The position numbers were made by a program, and so were the translations under genes. The notes under the pieces are model-generated. The model saw only the letters and a program-made list of their open reading frames with translations. It was not told where the DNA came from and did no database searches. A DNA stretch of 64,000 bases from Pezizomycotina sp. ARF18 (Eukaryota > Ascomycota), in the NCBI GenBank assembly GCA_002224055.1, contig AZLU01000171.1, positions 27,976 through 91,975 of the forward strand, given 5' to 3'. Positions 12,906 to 25,740 of this stretch are shown here, in pieces. Position 1 is the first letter of the stretch, and every line of letters begins with the position of its first letter.

Positions 12906-14779
12906 CATTATTTGGGGAAGAAGCGGTGGTGACCCAGCTGAGGTGTTTCGACGTTGCTAGGGTAGCCTGTAACAGCAACCAACACGAGCACCCAATAAGA
13001 AACACAAACATCTCTTTTCTTTTATTTTTCTCTCTTGTCACCAGATTCTTACTTTTTTTAAGGGGCAAAAAAAAAAATTTAATAAAAAAAGTTCAGACGT
13101 TCTCTGCTTTGGCTCTCTCTCCACCAACCGAAGTAAGCTGGAGCTTGAAAGTTTGGAAATCTGGCTGAACGCTTTACGTTTGATCGTTGTCGTGCAAGAA
13201 ACTATTTTTATTCTTTTTTTTAGAGGCAAAATGTTTCTGCAAAAGTTATAGAAAGTAATGACGCGAATGATGAAGTTTTGAAATGGGGATAAGAACTAAA
13301 GGGAAGAGGCTTAGGAGATGAATATAACAGTCGCAAAGCGGTGAGTTATAACTGTACCTAACCAACAAGCCAAAAAAAAAAGGAAAAATTCCAATGTGGC
13401 TCTGTTTGAGAATTCTTTCTTGGGGAAAATAAATGAAGAATTTAGCCTTTAGAATGAATCCTTCCTTAATTATCTTTCTTCTTGATGACAATGAAAGAGA
13501 AAAATAGAAGACGAATGTGCCTGTATTCCCTTTCGCCCTTTATATATATATATATAATTTCTCTTCTAATATGTGATAAAGAGAATATGATTAAGGAGGC
13601 GTTTAAATGTGAGGCAGAGCCACTATGTGTGAATGCTTCTTTTTTAATTTTTGTTCGTTTCGATTGTGTGCTCTGCAGCCTACTTCCTTTCTCTCTTGAT
13701 CACAAATTCGCTTCTTTCGTTTATTTTTATCTCTCGCTCTTTTCCTTTTAATAAGTTGGATGCGGGATCTTCCTCTTTACTTCTCGAACAACGATCTCCG
13801 ACATTCGTACAAGACTGCAGGGCATCCTAACACAACGTAGATACGCAAGAGGTTTCGGGAAAAGAAACAAAAATAAAGGGCAGAAATATGTAAGAGAGAA
13901 AATAATATGCGAAAACGAGAACAAAACCTACCAGATCAACCAAATTCGCAGAGAGGAACAGAAAGAAAAAAAATTTCCTTGTACCCTTTCGCCAACCACT
14001 TCGAAGGACCAGTAAAAGTCGAATACGATTCCCTTTTTTTTTTTTTTTTTCTTTCGTTTATTTTATTAGATTATGATTATAAAATGGGAGACTACTGTTT
14101 CCTTTCCAAGTTCCCGTATGTGATATAGTAGCAGGAGCTATTCGAAGAACTTCTGCTCTTTCTCTTGTTGTACAGTTGTTTGAGTGGTTGGAAAAGAATG
14201 GACGAAGGACTAGAAACGATATGCCAATTCCTTCAGTAGTACCAAAATAAAGTCGTCGATCCGCCAGTAGAAAATACGGAGCGAGAGATTGCAAAGAGAA
14301 AAAAATCGTCGTTACTATCGAGAACCGTGGAGACCCGTCCGCAAGCTGAGGCGTTAAAATAAAAAAGCTTGACCTTTACTCTCGATCGTTTACAGGAGAA
14401 AAGGGGCGTGGTTTTGTTGGAGGTGCTGTTACAGAACCCACCAGTCGGCAAGCGACAAAGGAGTATAGGCGGTGTACAAGCAAAAACCTCACTCAACACC
14501 CTCACCGAATATGAAGACGAGATATCTAAATAAATAATGATAAACAAAAAAGGGTAGCGAGTGACGCAGAATAAAGGAATAATAAAAGAAAAGATAAAAT
14601 AAAAATAAGAAAAGAAGAAGTTGTCAGAAAGTAAAAGAAGAGAGGAAGGAAGGGAAAAGAAGAAAGGAACGAAATTTGCGCGAGGAATGGAGAGGTAATA
14701 AGAGAAGTTCAATCAGGAGAAAGGAAGAAGGGGGAAAAAAAAAGGTTAAAAAAGAGTTAGGGTCGATCAACCACAATAG

Positions 14780-14804
14780 AAAAAAAAAAAAAAAAAAAAA
14801 AAAA
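14780..14804. repeat. 25-nt poly-A tract
   Basis: Uninterrupted A run in the FKS1-GAS1 interval, following a 200-bp purine-rich stretch. Confidence 0.9.
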
Positions 14805-17800
14805 GGAATTTACCTTTTAGTGTGCCGGTAGCAGTGCTTGTTGCTATTATTTGCCTCTGCTGCCCCTGCTGCTTGCTGCTGCTATTTAGGTACAGCCAAC
14901 AGCAAAAAAAAAGAAGGGCTCCCTTTCCAATGTCCTTTTTCCTCGGGACCTTGCCTTGCACAAATATAGTAAGAGTAGCCCAAAAAAAAAGGGGAAGGAC
15001 GTTGATAGGATAAGAACCATGCTCACACAGAAATAGATTAAAAAAGAAGAGAAAAGTATCTCCGTGCGGTATTTAGTATGGCAAGGTACCTTTCAAGGGG
15101 GGTGCTATAGCCCTAGAGCTGGCATCTTTTTCATCAAACTGTGCATGTATGTACAAGACTTTTACCGGTACCTCCACTGCTTCCTGAATCTTCTCCTCCT
15201 ATCTCTTTTCTTTTTCTTTTTTCGTTACCGTCGATCTTTAAGTATTTGCAGCTACTTTAACAGCTCATCACCACGGAGGAAGCAGGAAAAAAAAAAGTAA
15301 TTAAATTAGTAGCAGTTATCTGGGAAGCACAACTCGCAGTATCAGAGAGGCGTCGCACAGGAAGGAAATGATATCTCAAGCACTACTAGTATTAACTTGC
15401 ATAATGAGCAAGCCTAATTCGCCTCCAAAAGCCACTTTCTTGTTCTTAAGAAGATATTCGTGATAGTTCAGAGTATACGATTGATAGGTACGCTAGCACG
15501 CAACAACCGTGGATTAACTGTCTAGTCACGAAATCTTGTGAAGATCCAGGAATGGAACAGGGCGGTTTATCGTCGATATCTTTCCTACTACCAAGAGGTC
15601 GTCTATAGTTTATAGTTTTTTCTTTCTTTCTTGCTTTTTTAAATTTCTTCCTGGTTCCAAACGGGATTGAGGCACGTCAAAATAGCTCATTTATATTCCT
15701 CGCACCTTGCAAAAACGAACTTTTATGATACTCGATGACATACAACGTCAATATCGCTCTGCGAATAAGAGATAAGTAAAATAAATACAAACACAACACA
15801 TGCCGCGTCTAGAACAGCAATCCCGAGATATAAGCCACGGGTGCTAGCCTTATATCCTTTATAAAATCTATCATCTGTCTCGTATGGTCGCGTTAAGGTT
15901 GTCCATGTTTTTTTTTTCCTTCCTAATGATAAAGGGTAACGGTGATACAAGCTCAAAAGGTCGAGCACGACTGCTATGAACCTTCAATGCATTGAGAGAC
16001 AACCCTGTCTCGATTGAGTGGAACAGCGAAAGGCGAAAGAAATCATTTGCAGATTTATTTCTCAAAAAGAGCGCTTTCCGGAGTGAAACACGTCGGTCCT
16101 CCCTCGTCTCTGCTTGTCTGCTTACACGATTTTTTTTTTTTCCCTTTTGTCGCTACCTCCCTTTGGATAGAGTTTACTTCTTGGGAAGCATCACCACCAC
16201 CCGGGAGCTGCAGAATGCCTAAGCTCTTTAGCTTAGCCGACAAACGAAACAGAAGCAATTGCGGGAAAAGAAAGGACAGGGGTAAAAGGAGGAAGGCAGA
16301 GGAAAAAAAACGTCGGCGTTAGCTCGAGCTCGTCGTGCTTGTTCGTGTTGTCCGCGAAACGAAAAAGTAAAAGTGGGAAAAAAAGGGAAATGAGCTTGAT
16401 AAAAATAAGTATAAGACTTTTTTCGTCGGAGGAGTCCGCCCAATTCAAGCATGCAAAACGTGCATCATCGTGTCGTCAGAACCACGCTTCTTCTGTCGGT
16501 GTCAGCTTTTTTGTTCTTTTTGACAACGATACCATGGCCAAACTTTCCTTTCTAGCCCGGTGAAAAGTATAGTGCCCAGGCCGCACAAAGTCTCTCGACA
16601 CAAACACGAATAAAATCTTGCTTTTTTAAAAAAGAAGCACCCAGTAGACTTTTACTTGGAGACTTTGTGGCTGGAGATGTCGGATTGGTTTATATTCCCA
16701 AAAAGATATGCATTGCGCCCGGCGGTGGCGAAATCAACCACGTACGTACGCTCTGCCTTCAATCGGTTTCTCCCCACGGCGTGCCCGTTGCAATATATGC
16801 AAAACTTGGTTCGCCTTCACAACTTGTCAAGGTGTTAATAATTTAGAGCTTGACCTTATAACTTTCTTTGGCCACGCGAATACTTTAAATATAGACACTA
16901 CTATCAAAAAAGAACCGGCTTTCCGGAAAGTATACTCTCTTTTATATTCAAAGAGGTTTATTTTTATATTAAGCTAATGATCTTCCGGAATGTGCGCCCG
17001 TCTATACAAGGTCAACCACAGGAATTTGGTTAATCAAATAAACAAAATAGAAGTAAAAAAGCGGGGTTTTGACAGGTGTGGTTTATAGGTTAACGCGTTC
17101 CGAGAGGCAAAAATTGATATCAAAAGAGATTATATTCAGATAAATAACAGATGAACTATTAGTCGCCGCCGCAAAGAAGAGGCAAAACAAAATCCTGTAT
17201 ATACGATACAGCTATAACTACTAATACTTCTGCAAATCGGTCGATGGGTATTCTTTGCAGACGTATTAATTTTAAATGAGCATTTTATCCGAGGCGAAGG
17301 AGGAAAGAAAGCAAGTAGGAAAGGATCGGTACATCTGCCTAAAAAGACTAGAAAGAACTGAGAGGCACGTTTAACTCAAAAAGAGATAAATATAGATAGG
17401 GAAGGGAAGGGAAGGGAATTACGTCTTTCTTTTTTTTTTTTTTTTTTTAATATCAGCGGGAGAATATTCCCGGCACTGCGGCAGACGACTTAGACGTGAT
17501 ATTGATTGGACAACAGCCACTGTATACTAAAAAGTTCTGGCCTTTTTCTTTCACTGATTTCCCCCTTTAGCCCTAGTATTAGGCTGTTTAGGAACTGTCA
17601 CGGACTCCGTAAGTGGATAGCAACAAGCAGCCCCTTTTTTTTTTTTTTTTTTAATATTTTACTCTTTCTTTTTTGGTTGTGGGATTCCGTATCAGAAATT
17701 TCAAGGGAAGTTCAGGAAGTTAAGTTGTTGGGCACAGCAAGTTGTAATTTGTGTGCTGTTTTAATATAGATACAAATAATTAGTCGTTTCTCACGTTACC

Positions 17801-18084
17801 TCTTTCTACTACCTCACTTATCTACCGCGAGATAGGACGGAGACGGATGCAGTGCATTTCACGGTGTTAAAGCTCCAGCCTTAAACGAAACGCTTTGATA
17901 AAGGCTTAGCATTCAAAACATATCGGTTTCGTTTTGGATATCGAGGCGAATCTTGTACATTTGCAGAGATGCCTTCGTGTTTGCGTGCGCATAAATGAAA
18001 GATTCCAGCCCAAGCCCCGTCGATACGCTTAAGCAAAAGGCCCAGCTTACGGTATACGTTTTCGACAGTATTCGAATATTCGAC

Positions 18085-18086
<2 letters not shown>

Positions 18087-18125
<39 letters not shown>
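18087..18125. repeat. 39-nt poly-T tract
   Basis: Longest uninterrupted homopolymer in the window, about 1 kb upstream of the GAS1 start codon. Confidence 0.95.
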
Positions 18126-18126
<1 letters not shown>

Positions 18127-18649
18127 GTAACGGATCCTCAGTCTCTCCGGCTCCTTGTTCCGTCCGACTCCGTAACTGTTTACGCCAGTCATCAATAAAG
18201 ACCAGACACAACAGACAACAGCAGAAAAAAGTGTCCAGTAACCAGCAGGTGAGTATATATGTAAAGAGGAGATAAAAGAAAAAGAAAAAAATTAAAAGGG
18301 CTATTATACGCCGAGAAGGTATCATTCCTAATATTAAACTCGATGATCTTGCGGGGGCTGTGCAGTATATAGTATACACATTTTCACTTGCTATGTAACT
18401 CTTTTGACTATCCTTGCAAAGCCCAAGCAAACGAGAGCAAGAAGTATTGTATAGCGTTTAATTTCCCGTAGCAGTACCCACGCACCCTTCCCCCCCTTTG
18501 TACGGTGGCTATTGGCTCTGGACAGTGTCTTGCGGTTGTTTTAGAAAAGAAGAAAAAAAGGGATCAATAGAAAGAAAGGAAAAAGGAAGAAATAGAAACT
18601 AACGCATTGACTTACATTGAACATCCTGCCAGGGCCTTACCAGCCTTGG

Positions 18650-19090
18650 CGATTTCCCTTAAATGGAGGGAAATCTCTTGGCCCCTTTTTTCCCTCCTTT
18701 TTTCCCTTTTTTCCCTTTTTCTTCTTCTTCTTCTTGATCCCTTCCTGCTCTCCCGTTAACTATTTTGGCTTTTTTTTTTTTTTTTTTTCATTTCCTTATT
18801 CCCAACTATCATCAAATCTCCTTTTTTTTTTTTTTTTTTTTTTTCTCTTCGCTTCTTCACTCTCGCTGACAATCTTATTCTTTTTTTGATATCTTGTTTA
18901 CACTTTTATTTTCTTCGCTTTCTTTTTTCTTTATATTTTCTCCTTATTCTCCCTTTCTTTTTTGTCCGATCCTTTTTTTTTTTCTTCTTTTACTAACCTT
19001 TCTACTCTTCGGTCGTCACTCATTCTCTCACCCCAGTCTTTCCTTAAGCCCTCTTCTTCTTTCCCAACTTGTTCCTTTTCCGTTTTTAAA
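18650..19090 (+). promoter_or_regulatory. CT-rich block upstream of GAS1
   Basis: More than 400 bp in which the plus strand is almost entirely C and T, with several T runs of 18-22 nt, ending about 40 bp before the GAS1 start codon. Pyrimidine-rich stretches just upstream of the start are typical of strongly expressed fungal genes, which fits a constitutive wall enzyme. No TATA element stands out. Confidence 0.5.
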
Positions 19091-19127
19091 CCATTTCTGT
19101 TTCTGTTACTGGTTATATTGTAAAAAC

Positions 19128-20860
19128 ATGAAGGACTTTTATTCTCGACGGCCGTATCCGTCATGGGCATGTTGGTTCTGCAGCTGCTGCTTCAAGCGGT
19201 ACCTCCCACCAATTCATATCAAGGTACGGTTGCACATCCAATCTATCATGTCTCGTCTCGCCTTAATCATTTACTTTTTTCACACGGAACATCTTCGTGG
19301 GAGAATGATAAAGGTGTGACTCGTTCGTTCAGCCCTTTCTAATTGTCTCAATTTCATTTCATTAGGGAAGCAAATTCTTCACTAAGGATGGGGAGCAATT
19401 CTTCATCAAGGGTGTTGCTTATCAGCAGGATTGGTGCGGTGGTGTCGTATCGACGGGGACCCAACAGTTCGTCGACCCTCTCGGTAACCCTACCACGTGC
19501 CAGCGCGATATTCCTTACATCAAGGCCCTGGGCATGAACACCATCCGTGTCTACGCCATCGACGTCAAGAAGGACCACGACACGTGCATGCAGGCCCTAA
19601 CGGACGCTGGCATCTACGTCGTTGCCGACCTTTCGGAGCCGGGGAATTCGATCAACAGGGACACTCCCGCTTGGGACGTTGACCTCTACGCTCGTTACAC
19701 CTCTGTCATCGATGTGATGCAAAAGTACTCGAACGTTCTCGGTTTCTTCGCCGGTAACGAGGTCTCGAACAACGCCACGAACACCAACGCCTCCCCTTAC
19801 GTTAAGGCGGCCGTTCGTGACATGAAGGCGTACATCAGGAGAAGGGCTACCGTCAGATCCCCATCGGTTACGCCACTAACGACGACGCTGGCATCGTGAA
19901 AACCTTGCTGACTACTTTGACTGTGGAGATGCCAAGGACGCCATCGATTTCTGGGGCTACAACATCTACTCGTGGTGCGGTAACTCCAACTACCAACTCT
20001 CTGGCTATGCGATAGGACCAAGGAGTTTCCAGACCTACAACGTCCCGGCTTTCTTCGCCGAGTACGGTTGCAACGAGTCATGCCGCGTCAGTTTACCGAA
20101 GTTAAGGCTCTCTACAGCTCTCCGATGACCGATGTCTGGTCTGGCGGTATCGTCTACATGTACTTCCGGAAGCCAACAAGTACGGTCTGGTCGATGTCTC
20201 CGGAAGCACGGTCACTCCGCGTACGGATTACAACAACCTCAAGAAGCAGCTCGCCGCCGTTAAGCCGCAGGCACCTCGGAATCCAGCTACTCCCCGACAA
20301 ACACCAAGGCCCGCTCTTGCCCGGCTATCAGCAGTGAATGGAAGGCTTCCTCCGTCCTCCCCCGACCCCGATGCGAGCACCTGCGCCTGTATGCAAAGTC
20401 CCTCGGCTGCGTCGTACAGTCAAGCGTCAACTCGAGCGACTACGGTGACATCTTCAGCTACGTTTGCGGTCCGAGCGCTCTCGGCTCCAAGGGTTGCGCT
20501 GGTATCAGCGCTGACAGCACCAAAGGTACTTATGGCAGCTACTCTCCTTGCAATGCCCAGGAGAAGCTCAGCTGGGCTCTGAACCAGTACTATGTTTCCC
20601 AAAACTCCGATGCAAATTCTGCAAGTTCAACGGTCAAGCCGAGACCCAGTCCGGAAGCACGTCGGGTTCCTGCTCTAGGGCGATTGACAACGCCGGTGGC
20701 TCTTCGGGCACTGTTATCTCCAGCAGCTCGAAACCCTACGTCGTCCGGCAAGCCCAACGTTGCCTCTTCCATTGCCCCGTCTTTCTCCTTGACCATCTCC
20801 AGCACGCTCGCCGTCCTTGCTATCGCGTTCTTCGGCGGAGCTGGTTTAGTTATGGTGTAA
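19128..20860 (+). CDS. GAS1: GPI-anchored 1,3-beta-glucanosyltransferase (GH72 with X8/CBM43 module)
   Basis: Cuts and rejoins beta-1,3-glucan chains at the outer face of the plasma membrane, lengthening the polymer made by Fks1. Exon 1 (19128-19223) encodes a signal peptide ([18 protein letters not shown]) and PPIHIK; the intron 19224-19365 is flanked by GTACGG and TTAG; exon 2 resumes with [20 protein letters not shown]. The GH72 catalytic acid is in [11 protein letters not shown] and the nucleophile in [11 protein letters not shown]. Then come [20 protein letters not shown], the cysteine-rich X8 module ([30 protein letters not shown]), a Ser-rich stretch and a hydrophobic tail ([20 protein letters not shown]) for GPI attachment. 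Frame jumps occur in exon 1 and near 19845, 20080, 20170 and 20270. Length of about 530 residues is normal. Exact paralogue within GAS/GEL is not settled. Confidence 0.92.
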
Positions 20861-21448
20861 AAAGAGGGGTTCTAGAGCTGGAGAAAAGCGTTGTTGTCTA
20901 TTCTGTAAATTCCTTGGAGAGGCTTGTGTTTTATATTCTTCGAAAGTAGAGGGTGCGCGAATTGACTCTTTTTTTTCTTTCCTGTTTTTATCATGTCATT
21001 TAGAGTATTTTAAAATAGTAATTCTATCGTTTTCCCATGCTTTTTGGTTTTTTCTGTAGATTTATCACTTCTTTGTCTATATTTATGTTTCTTTCTTTGA
21101 ATTCGTGCATGGCACTTGTAGCTTTCGGCATGTTGCACGTAAATAGCTCAGTATTGTATCTTATGTTTACTCTCCTTTTAATCAATGAATAACTTCAAAA
21201 TCTATAGTTTTGATCTCTACCTATATGTGACAATTGAAAAAGAATGAATGGATAGTAAAATACGTTTTTGATAATTAGGAAGTATAAGTAGCTCTGGAAA
21301 AGTCTTCAAAAGTATTAATCTTCTTTACAATGTATCGTGATAAAAATAACGAAACCGCCGTAGAATATTTCACAGCCACGGTAGTATTCCAAGCTTTTCT
21401 TTCCTTTTTTATTTTTAGTACTCCCTGCTTCAATTCTCAGCTGTAACC
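20861..21448. other. Convergent 3' region between GAS1 and GAA1
   Basis: About 590 bp of AT-rich DNA separating two genes that point at each other. It presumably contains both 3' untranslated regions and polyadenylation signals. No ORF or RNA gene seen. Confidence 0.6.
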
Positions 21449-23653
21449 TCACCGCCCTTCTTCCTTTAGGAGGGCATCCCACGGCTGGTTACTCGAATAC
21501 TCCGGCGGCCGCTGCGACTCCTCCGGAACCGTGGGAAGGTCGTCGACGAAGAAGCTGACCGCGAGCACGGTAGCTCCCACCAGCCAGGCCGGGTACCACA
21601 CGCACCAAACGACGACCTGTGTCCACATCCCCCACACGCTCCACCCGAACGCCGCCTCGACGAGTATCTCCTCGACGCTCAGGTTCCAGTACCTCGCCAC
21701 GGCCACGAGCGCGGCCGAGGGGCTCGAGCACATTACCCACAGCAGCAACACGAACGCTAGCGGCCTACGCTTGGGAAGCGGCTGCGCTATGCCAGCGGGA
21801 AGGAGAATAGGCCGATGATGAAAGAGAGGGAGAAGTTTAGGGTGGCCAGGGCGGCGAGGAACATGCCCAGAAGCAGCAGCGAGAACGAGCGGGTTAGCTG
21901 GAAAATTATCCGGCGGGAATTTACGGGAACGGTAAAGGAGAGTATGCGGCGAATATTAGCGGGACAACGCCGGATAACGCGATGAAGATTTGGAAACCGG
22001 TGGATAAGTTCTATACAAAGTACTGTTTGGTCAGATATCTTCCAATGTAAACGTGAAAAAGAGTACATGTATATAACTGAACTTACAGAGCGATCGAGAA
22101 CGTTGAATGCCGTGAGTGGCGCTGCACCGAGAGCATGAGCCGTAATGACGATCGATAGCGGGGCGAATAACCGTCTCCTACTCTGTTCGAGAAAGGGTGG
22201 TCTTTGCGCTGTCGATTTCTTCTTCTCGCATCCGCCAGTAGAGTCTCGTCGTTTCATTGCCTTCTTCTTCCTCTTCATCGGCGTCGTTAGGGTCCACCTC
22301 GCCCGCGGCTCCATACTGGCTGGCGGCTTCATCCCGCTGTCCATCCACAATCTTATCGCCGTCAGGGTGAACCCAACGGCGACGAGCATCGCGCTCGGCA
22401 GGTAAGTTCCTATGCTCACGAACCTCCTGGGCTCCATGAGCAGGTAAAAGAAGAAAACTCTGGTGGAAATGCTCGAGCAGGTTATTCAAGCTCCTGAACA
22501 CCCCCTCAATCGTCCTACCTAGCTTCATCTCGTCGTTCCACCCTTCGCCGAACGGTTGCAGCGTGATAGCGTCGATGTGGTACGGTATGAAGCTCGAGTG
22601 GGGCCTGAAGAGTGGCCCAACCCTTGGTTGACCATCCCCCTTAGCATGGCCCTGAGCCTGTCGCCGTACGAGTCCGAATGCGACACATCTCCTGCAGCGT
22701 CGTGCGGACGTTCATCTGCTTGACCGCCACTTCCACCGCCGTGTTGATGAGGTCCAGGTTGGGGAGCTGGCCGTTGATACCGTCGTAGACGATGTGGATC
22801 GCGTCGAACTGCGGCCTTACGTAGGGATAGTCGACGACCACGACGCCCTGGATGGCGCAGATGACGGGGAGTGATTCGACATTGGCGGGGTTGTGCTTGT
22901 CGTGGTAGGCGTCGACCCACGCCTGGGGGCCCGCGCGGCGTCTGCCGTTATTAAGAATATAATGTCCTTCGACCATAGCGACCACCCTGGTTGTTAGAAG
23001 CCTGTTAACTAGACGCTCCTCTGCGCACTATATGTACCTAAGTTAAAGCAAAAAAAAAAACGTACGTTTGAGGTACCGCGAAAGCGCCAACACTAAACCA
23101 ACTCCGCGTCATTGAGGACCTCGTCCACATTCCTCAGCGCAGCGCAGAGCACTAGTGCCTCGGTTGCGTCTCCGCGAGGCGCATGTAAGATCGCGTAGGC
23201 GTTTTCGCCGGCGTGGACTTCGCCAGCAGTCTTGTACGAGTATTTCTGCTTCCCTGCTTTCAGACCGGAAGCTCGGAATATCGATACCAGAGCGTCCGCG
23301 GCACTATAAAACCATTGTCAAATTAGTCCTCCATATTTCACCCTTCAGAGTCCGTATGAGAATCTCTATAGTGGATAACGTGAAAGTGTGCGATGCTATG
23401 TGGACGTACGCTTCGCTTGTCCGTTGCCGAACGCTGCAACTTCTTTCTGGTACGCACGGAAGACGTTCTGGTCGCTGCCGCTAAAATAGGCATGGACTTG
23501 CCCAGGTAACAGCGCGTTTCTCGGATACGTAGGTATTGCGGGAGTACTCGTTAAGCGGGAGCAGTAGTAACCACGTCACGCGACGAAGGTACACAGGACC
23601 GATAGGACGCGGAGGATGGTGAGGAAGAGGCGTGGGTTTTTAAGGAGCGGCAT
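21449..23653 (-). CDS. GAA1: GPI transamidase component Gaa1
   Basis: Subunit of the ER-membrane complex that transfers preformed GPI anchors to proteins with a C-terminal signal. From ATG at 23653: MPLLKNPRLFLTILRVLSVL (first membrane segment), NALLPGQVHAYFSGSDQNVF, an exon with VHAGENAYAILHAPRGDATE, then IVYDGINGQLPNLDLINTAV, the conserved SFIPYHIDAITLQ region, RTIEGVFRSLNNLLEHFHQS, and RFVSIGTYLPSAMLVAVG leading into several C-terminal membrane helices. Stop at 21449. These blocks match human GPAA1 and yeast Gaa1 in order. Introns near 22025-22090, 22985-23075 and 23310-23410. Frame jumps include an extra A near 23510, where GAGAAACGC replaces the expected GAGAACGC. It sits tail to tail with GAS1, a GPI-anchored protein. 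Confidence 0.88.
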
Positions 23654-24572
23654 GGCGCCTATCGAACATCAACGATAAACTCGATTCAAGTGAACGGAGA
23701 TGAGGGAGTGAACAAAGCGTGAAAGTGATAATGATTGCACGGATTGGATGAAGAGCGCAATCGGTGAGCAGCCCTTTCCTTGCGGATAAGAACGGGTTCT
23801 GGCTGAGACTTCAGAGCTCTCTCTTCTTTTTTTTTTTTTTTTTTTTTTTTTTGATCCAACTTACTATCTAGCACTGCCATGACTGCCGCGTATAAAACGA
23901 TATTATATTGCAAAGAACGACGATGACGGATTTCCATCAAAAGTGTTGAGTTTTTAGTAACAATAAGTAGGATCGAAAACCAAGGACATGTTATTATATC
24001 ATTTGCGATCGAAGTGAGGGAAAGAGAGGTAAGGGTTGAAGAGTGGTGTTCTCTATCTCCTTGCAGTAAGCTGTCCTCTATTTTTTGCCGAAATTACATA
24101 TATCTTTCGTTACAAGCCCACTAAAAGGAAGAAACGCCGATAACAGGAAACAATACACTACTACTATTAATGATATCACGGAATAGATGCTGGTATTCAT
24201 TAAATAGAAGAGATACACTATTATCTTTAAATACTTAATTGCGGTGCATTATAGAAATAGAATCCGTGTATTAAAGAAATCTACGTAGCTATCGAGCAGA
24301 TTGGTGATCTAAAGGAAAACCCTCGACGTTTACACTCGCACACGGAATTCGGCACCATGTTATCGAAGATGAATTCCGCTACTTTGAATATAACTCAACT
24401 CAAGCTCCAATTATTGCACAGGGAAAGAGTACCAAAAAAGAAGCGTACCTGGCGAAAAAAGGGAAAGAATGAATGAAATAATAGAAAAGAAAGGAAATTA
24501 GAAAGTAAAATATAGTAAAGGAATTGAGCGTATACAGCCAGAGCAGAACCAGTAGCTCAAAGCCGCAGGGAA
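23654..24572. other. Intergenic region between GAA1 and RBD2
   Basis: GAA1 promoter and RBD2 3' region. It contains a poly-T tract at 23828-23852 and AT-rich DNA. No gene or RNA recognised. Confidence 0.5.
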
Positions 24573-25740
24573 TTAAGTTGCAGTGTTCGTCTCCCGTCCC
24601 GTGCCGACAAGCTCCACCGAGGTAGGGTTCGCGACGGGGAGATATGATCCTCCGGCATAATCATACCCGAAGCGCTAGCGCCACCCCAGGGTTCCGCGCA
24701 TTTCGAGGCCGATGTAGTGCGGCTTTATCTTGTCCAAGACAAATCTGAGCTTGCCTCGACAAATGCGAGAATCTTCTCGGGCGGCTCAAAAAACTTGAGG
24801 TAATTCAGGGCGTCTAGTGAAACAATGGAACGTTAGCTATAGGACGAAGAAGTTTACGATATATGGAACGTAAAGCGCGAATAGCTTCGGAAACAACCGC
24901 AAGTAAGGCTGCGCTTACAGGCATAACCGACAGCGATCGCACAGAGGTGACGAGGAAATCGAGCTCGGAACAACAGCGCAGCGAGCGACCAAGGTGAAAA
25001 TAAGCGGCGACGACAGGTAGGTATCCGAAAGCCGGCGATGCTATAGAAGGATTTATCCTGTACGCTTGGTCGCCTCTACGGCTGCGAAGAGGAATACCCA
25101 GACACTTTTTATCGAAGATTAGCTCCTGTGCGACTTCGGTAGCCATGCCATGATACGTGGGTGAAGCAAAAGCTTGTGTAACACGTCACCTAGAACTACG
25201 ACCGAAGCAGTTCCAGTTTATGTAGATTTCAAAGAAAAGATACAAAGCCGCCGGGAAGGTTGAAAATGCTACCAAAGAGGAACTTAGTTACGATGATGTA
25301 TGTCTTAAAGTGTTTCCCCCGAAGCCAGTTTCGTTCAGGAACAAGGTAAACGCACGGCCAGTATCATCAAAAATCGTCGTGAGCGTCCCTTTCTCCTTCT
25401 CATAAGCTCCCAGAGTCGGTACCAGCGCGATGAGGTTAAACAGCAGGTGGAACACGTCGATATGGACAGAGGGTATGTATTTAACCTGTGTACTATTCGT
25501 CGCAGGAAGAAGATTAATTAGCGATAGGCACTAAACTTCCATAAAGCGCAAAGAGGGAAAACCTACGCTCTTTCAGATCTATCTTCTGAGGATCTAGGCT
25601 CAGAGTAGCCTCCAGAGCTTGGCCGGTTACTCTCCCAAATATGAAAAGTCCGAACGTAACCACTAGTACCACGCGGGTGAAAAGCGGTATTGATAGGAAG
25701 TGCGCCTTCGCCGTTCGCAGCGCATGTCGAAATTTGGCAT
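24573..25740 (-). CDS. RBD2: Golgi rhomboid-type intramembrane serine protease
   Basis: Rbd2-family rhomboids are polytopic proteases; in fission yeast and Aspergillus the orthologue is needed for cleavage of the sterol regulator SREBP. From ATG at 25740 the product reads MPNFDMRCERRRR, then SIPLFTRVVLVVTFGLFIFG (first helix), HIDVFHLLFNLIALVPTLGA with KEKGTLTTIF, the SVWVFLFAAVEATKR block holding the catalytic Ser context, HLCAIAVGYA holding the catalytic His, and YLKFFEPPEKILAFVEGKL. The C-terminus is YDYAGGSYLPVANPTSVELV and GTGRETNTAT before the stop at 24573-24575. Introns near 25470-25560 and 25150-25260. The GA of the GAS motif upstream of SVW is not read cleanly. At least four frame jumps. 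Orthology rests on the combined N-terminal, PPEKIL and C-terminal motifs. Confidence 0.75.

Larger units (their letters stand above)
12344..19127. other. 6.8-kb gene-free interval between divergent FKS1 and GAS1
   Basis: No gene recognised. From the FKS1 side: a leader with a probable 5' UTR intron near 12,380-12,435; an (ATT)n microsatellite at 12878-12905; purine-rich DNA at 14,560-14,760; poly-A at 14780-14804; (GGGAA)n at 17,397-17,418; a 39-nt poly-T at 18087-18125; and a dense CT-rich block at 18,650-19,090 before GAS1. The many short ORFs are low-complexity translations of these tracts. The length is exceptional beside the 0.5-2 kb spacers elsewhere in the window, so it may hold distant regulatory sites, long leaders or non-coding RNA. 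Confidence 0.5.

Noticed and set aside
14233-14712. 159-codon minus-strand ORF in the FKS1-GAS1 interval
   Set aside because: It is the complement of an A/G-rich stretch, giving Phe/Leu/Ser/Tyr strings with no motif, no splice pattern and no compositional sign of selection.
18617-19319. Two overlapping plus-strand ORFs before and through the GAS1 start
   Set aside because: They are Phe/Leu/Ser low-complexity translations of the CT-rich block; the second also runs through the GAS1 first exon in a wrong frame and across its intron.
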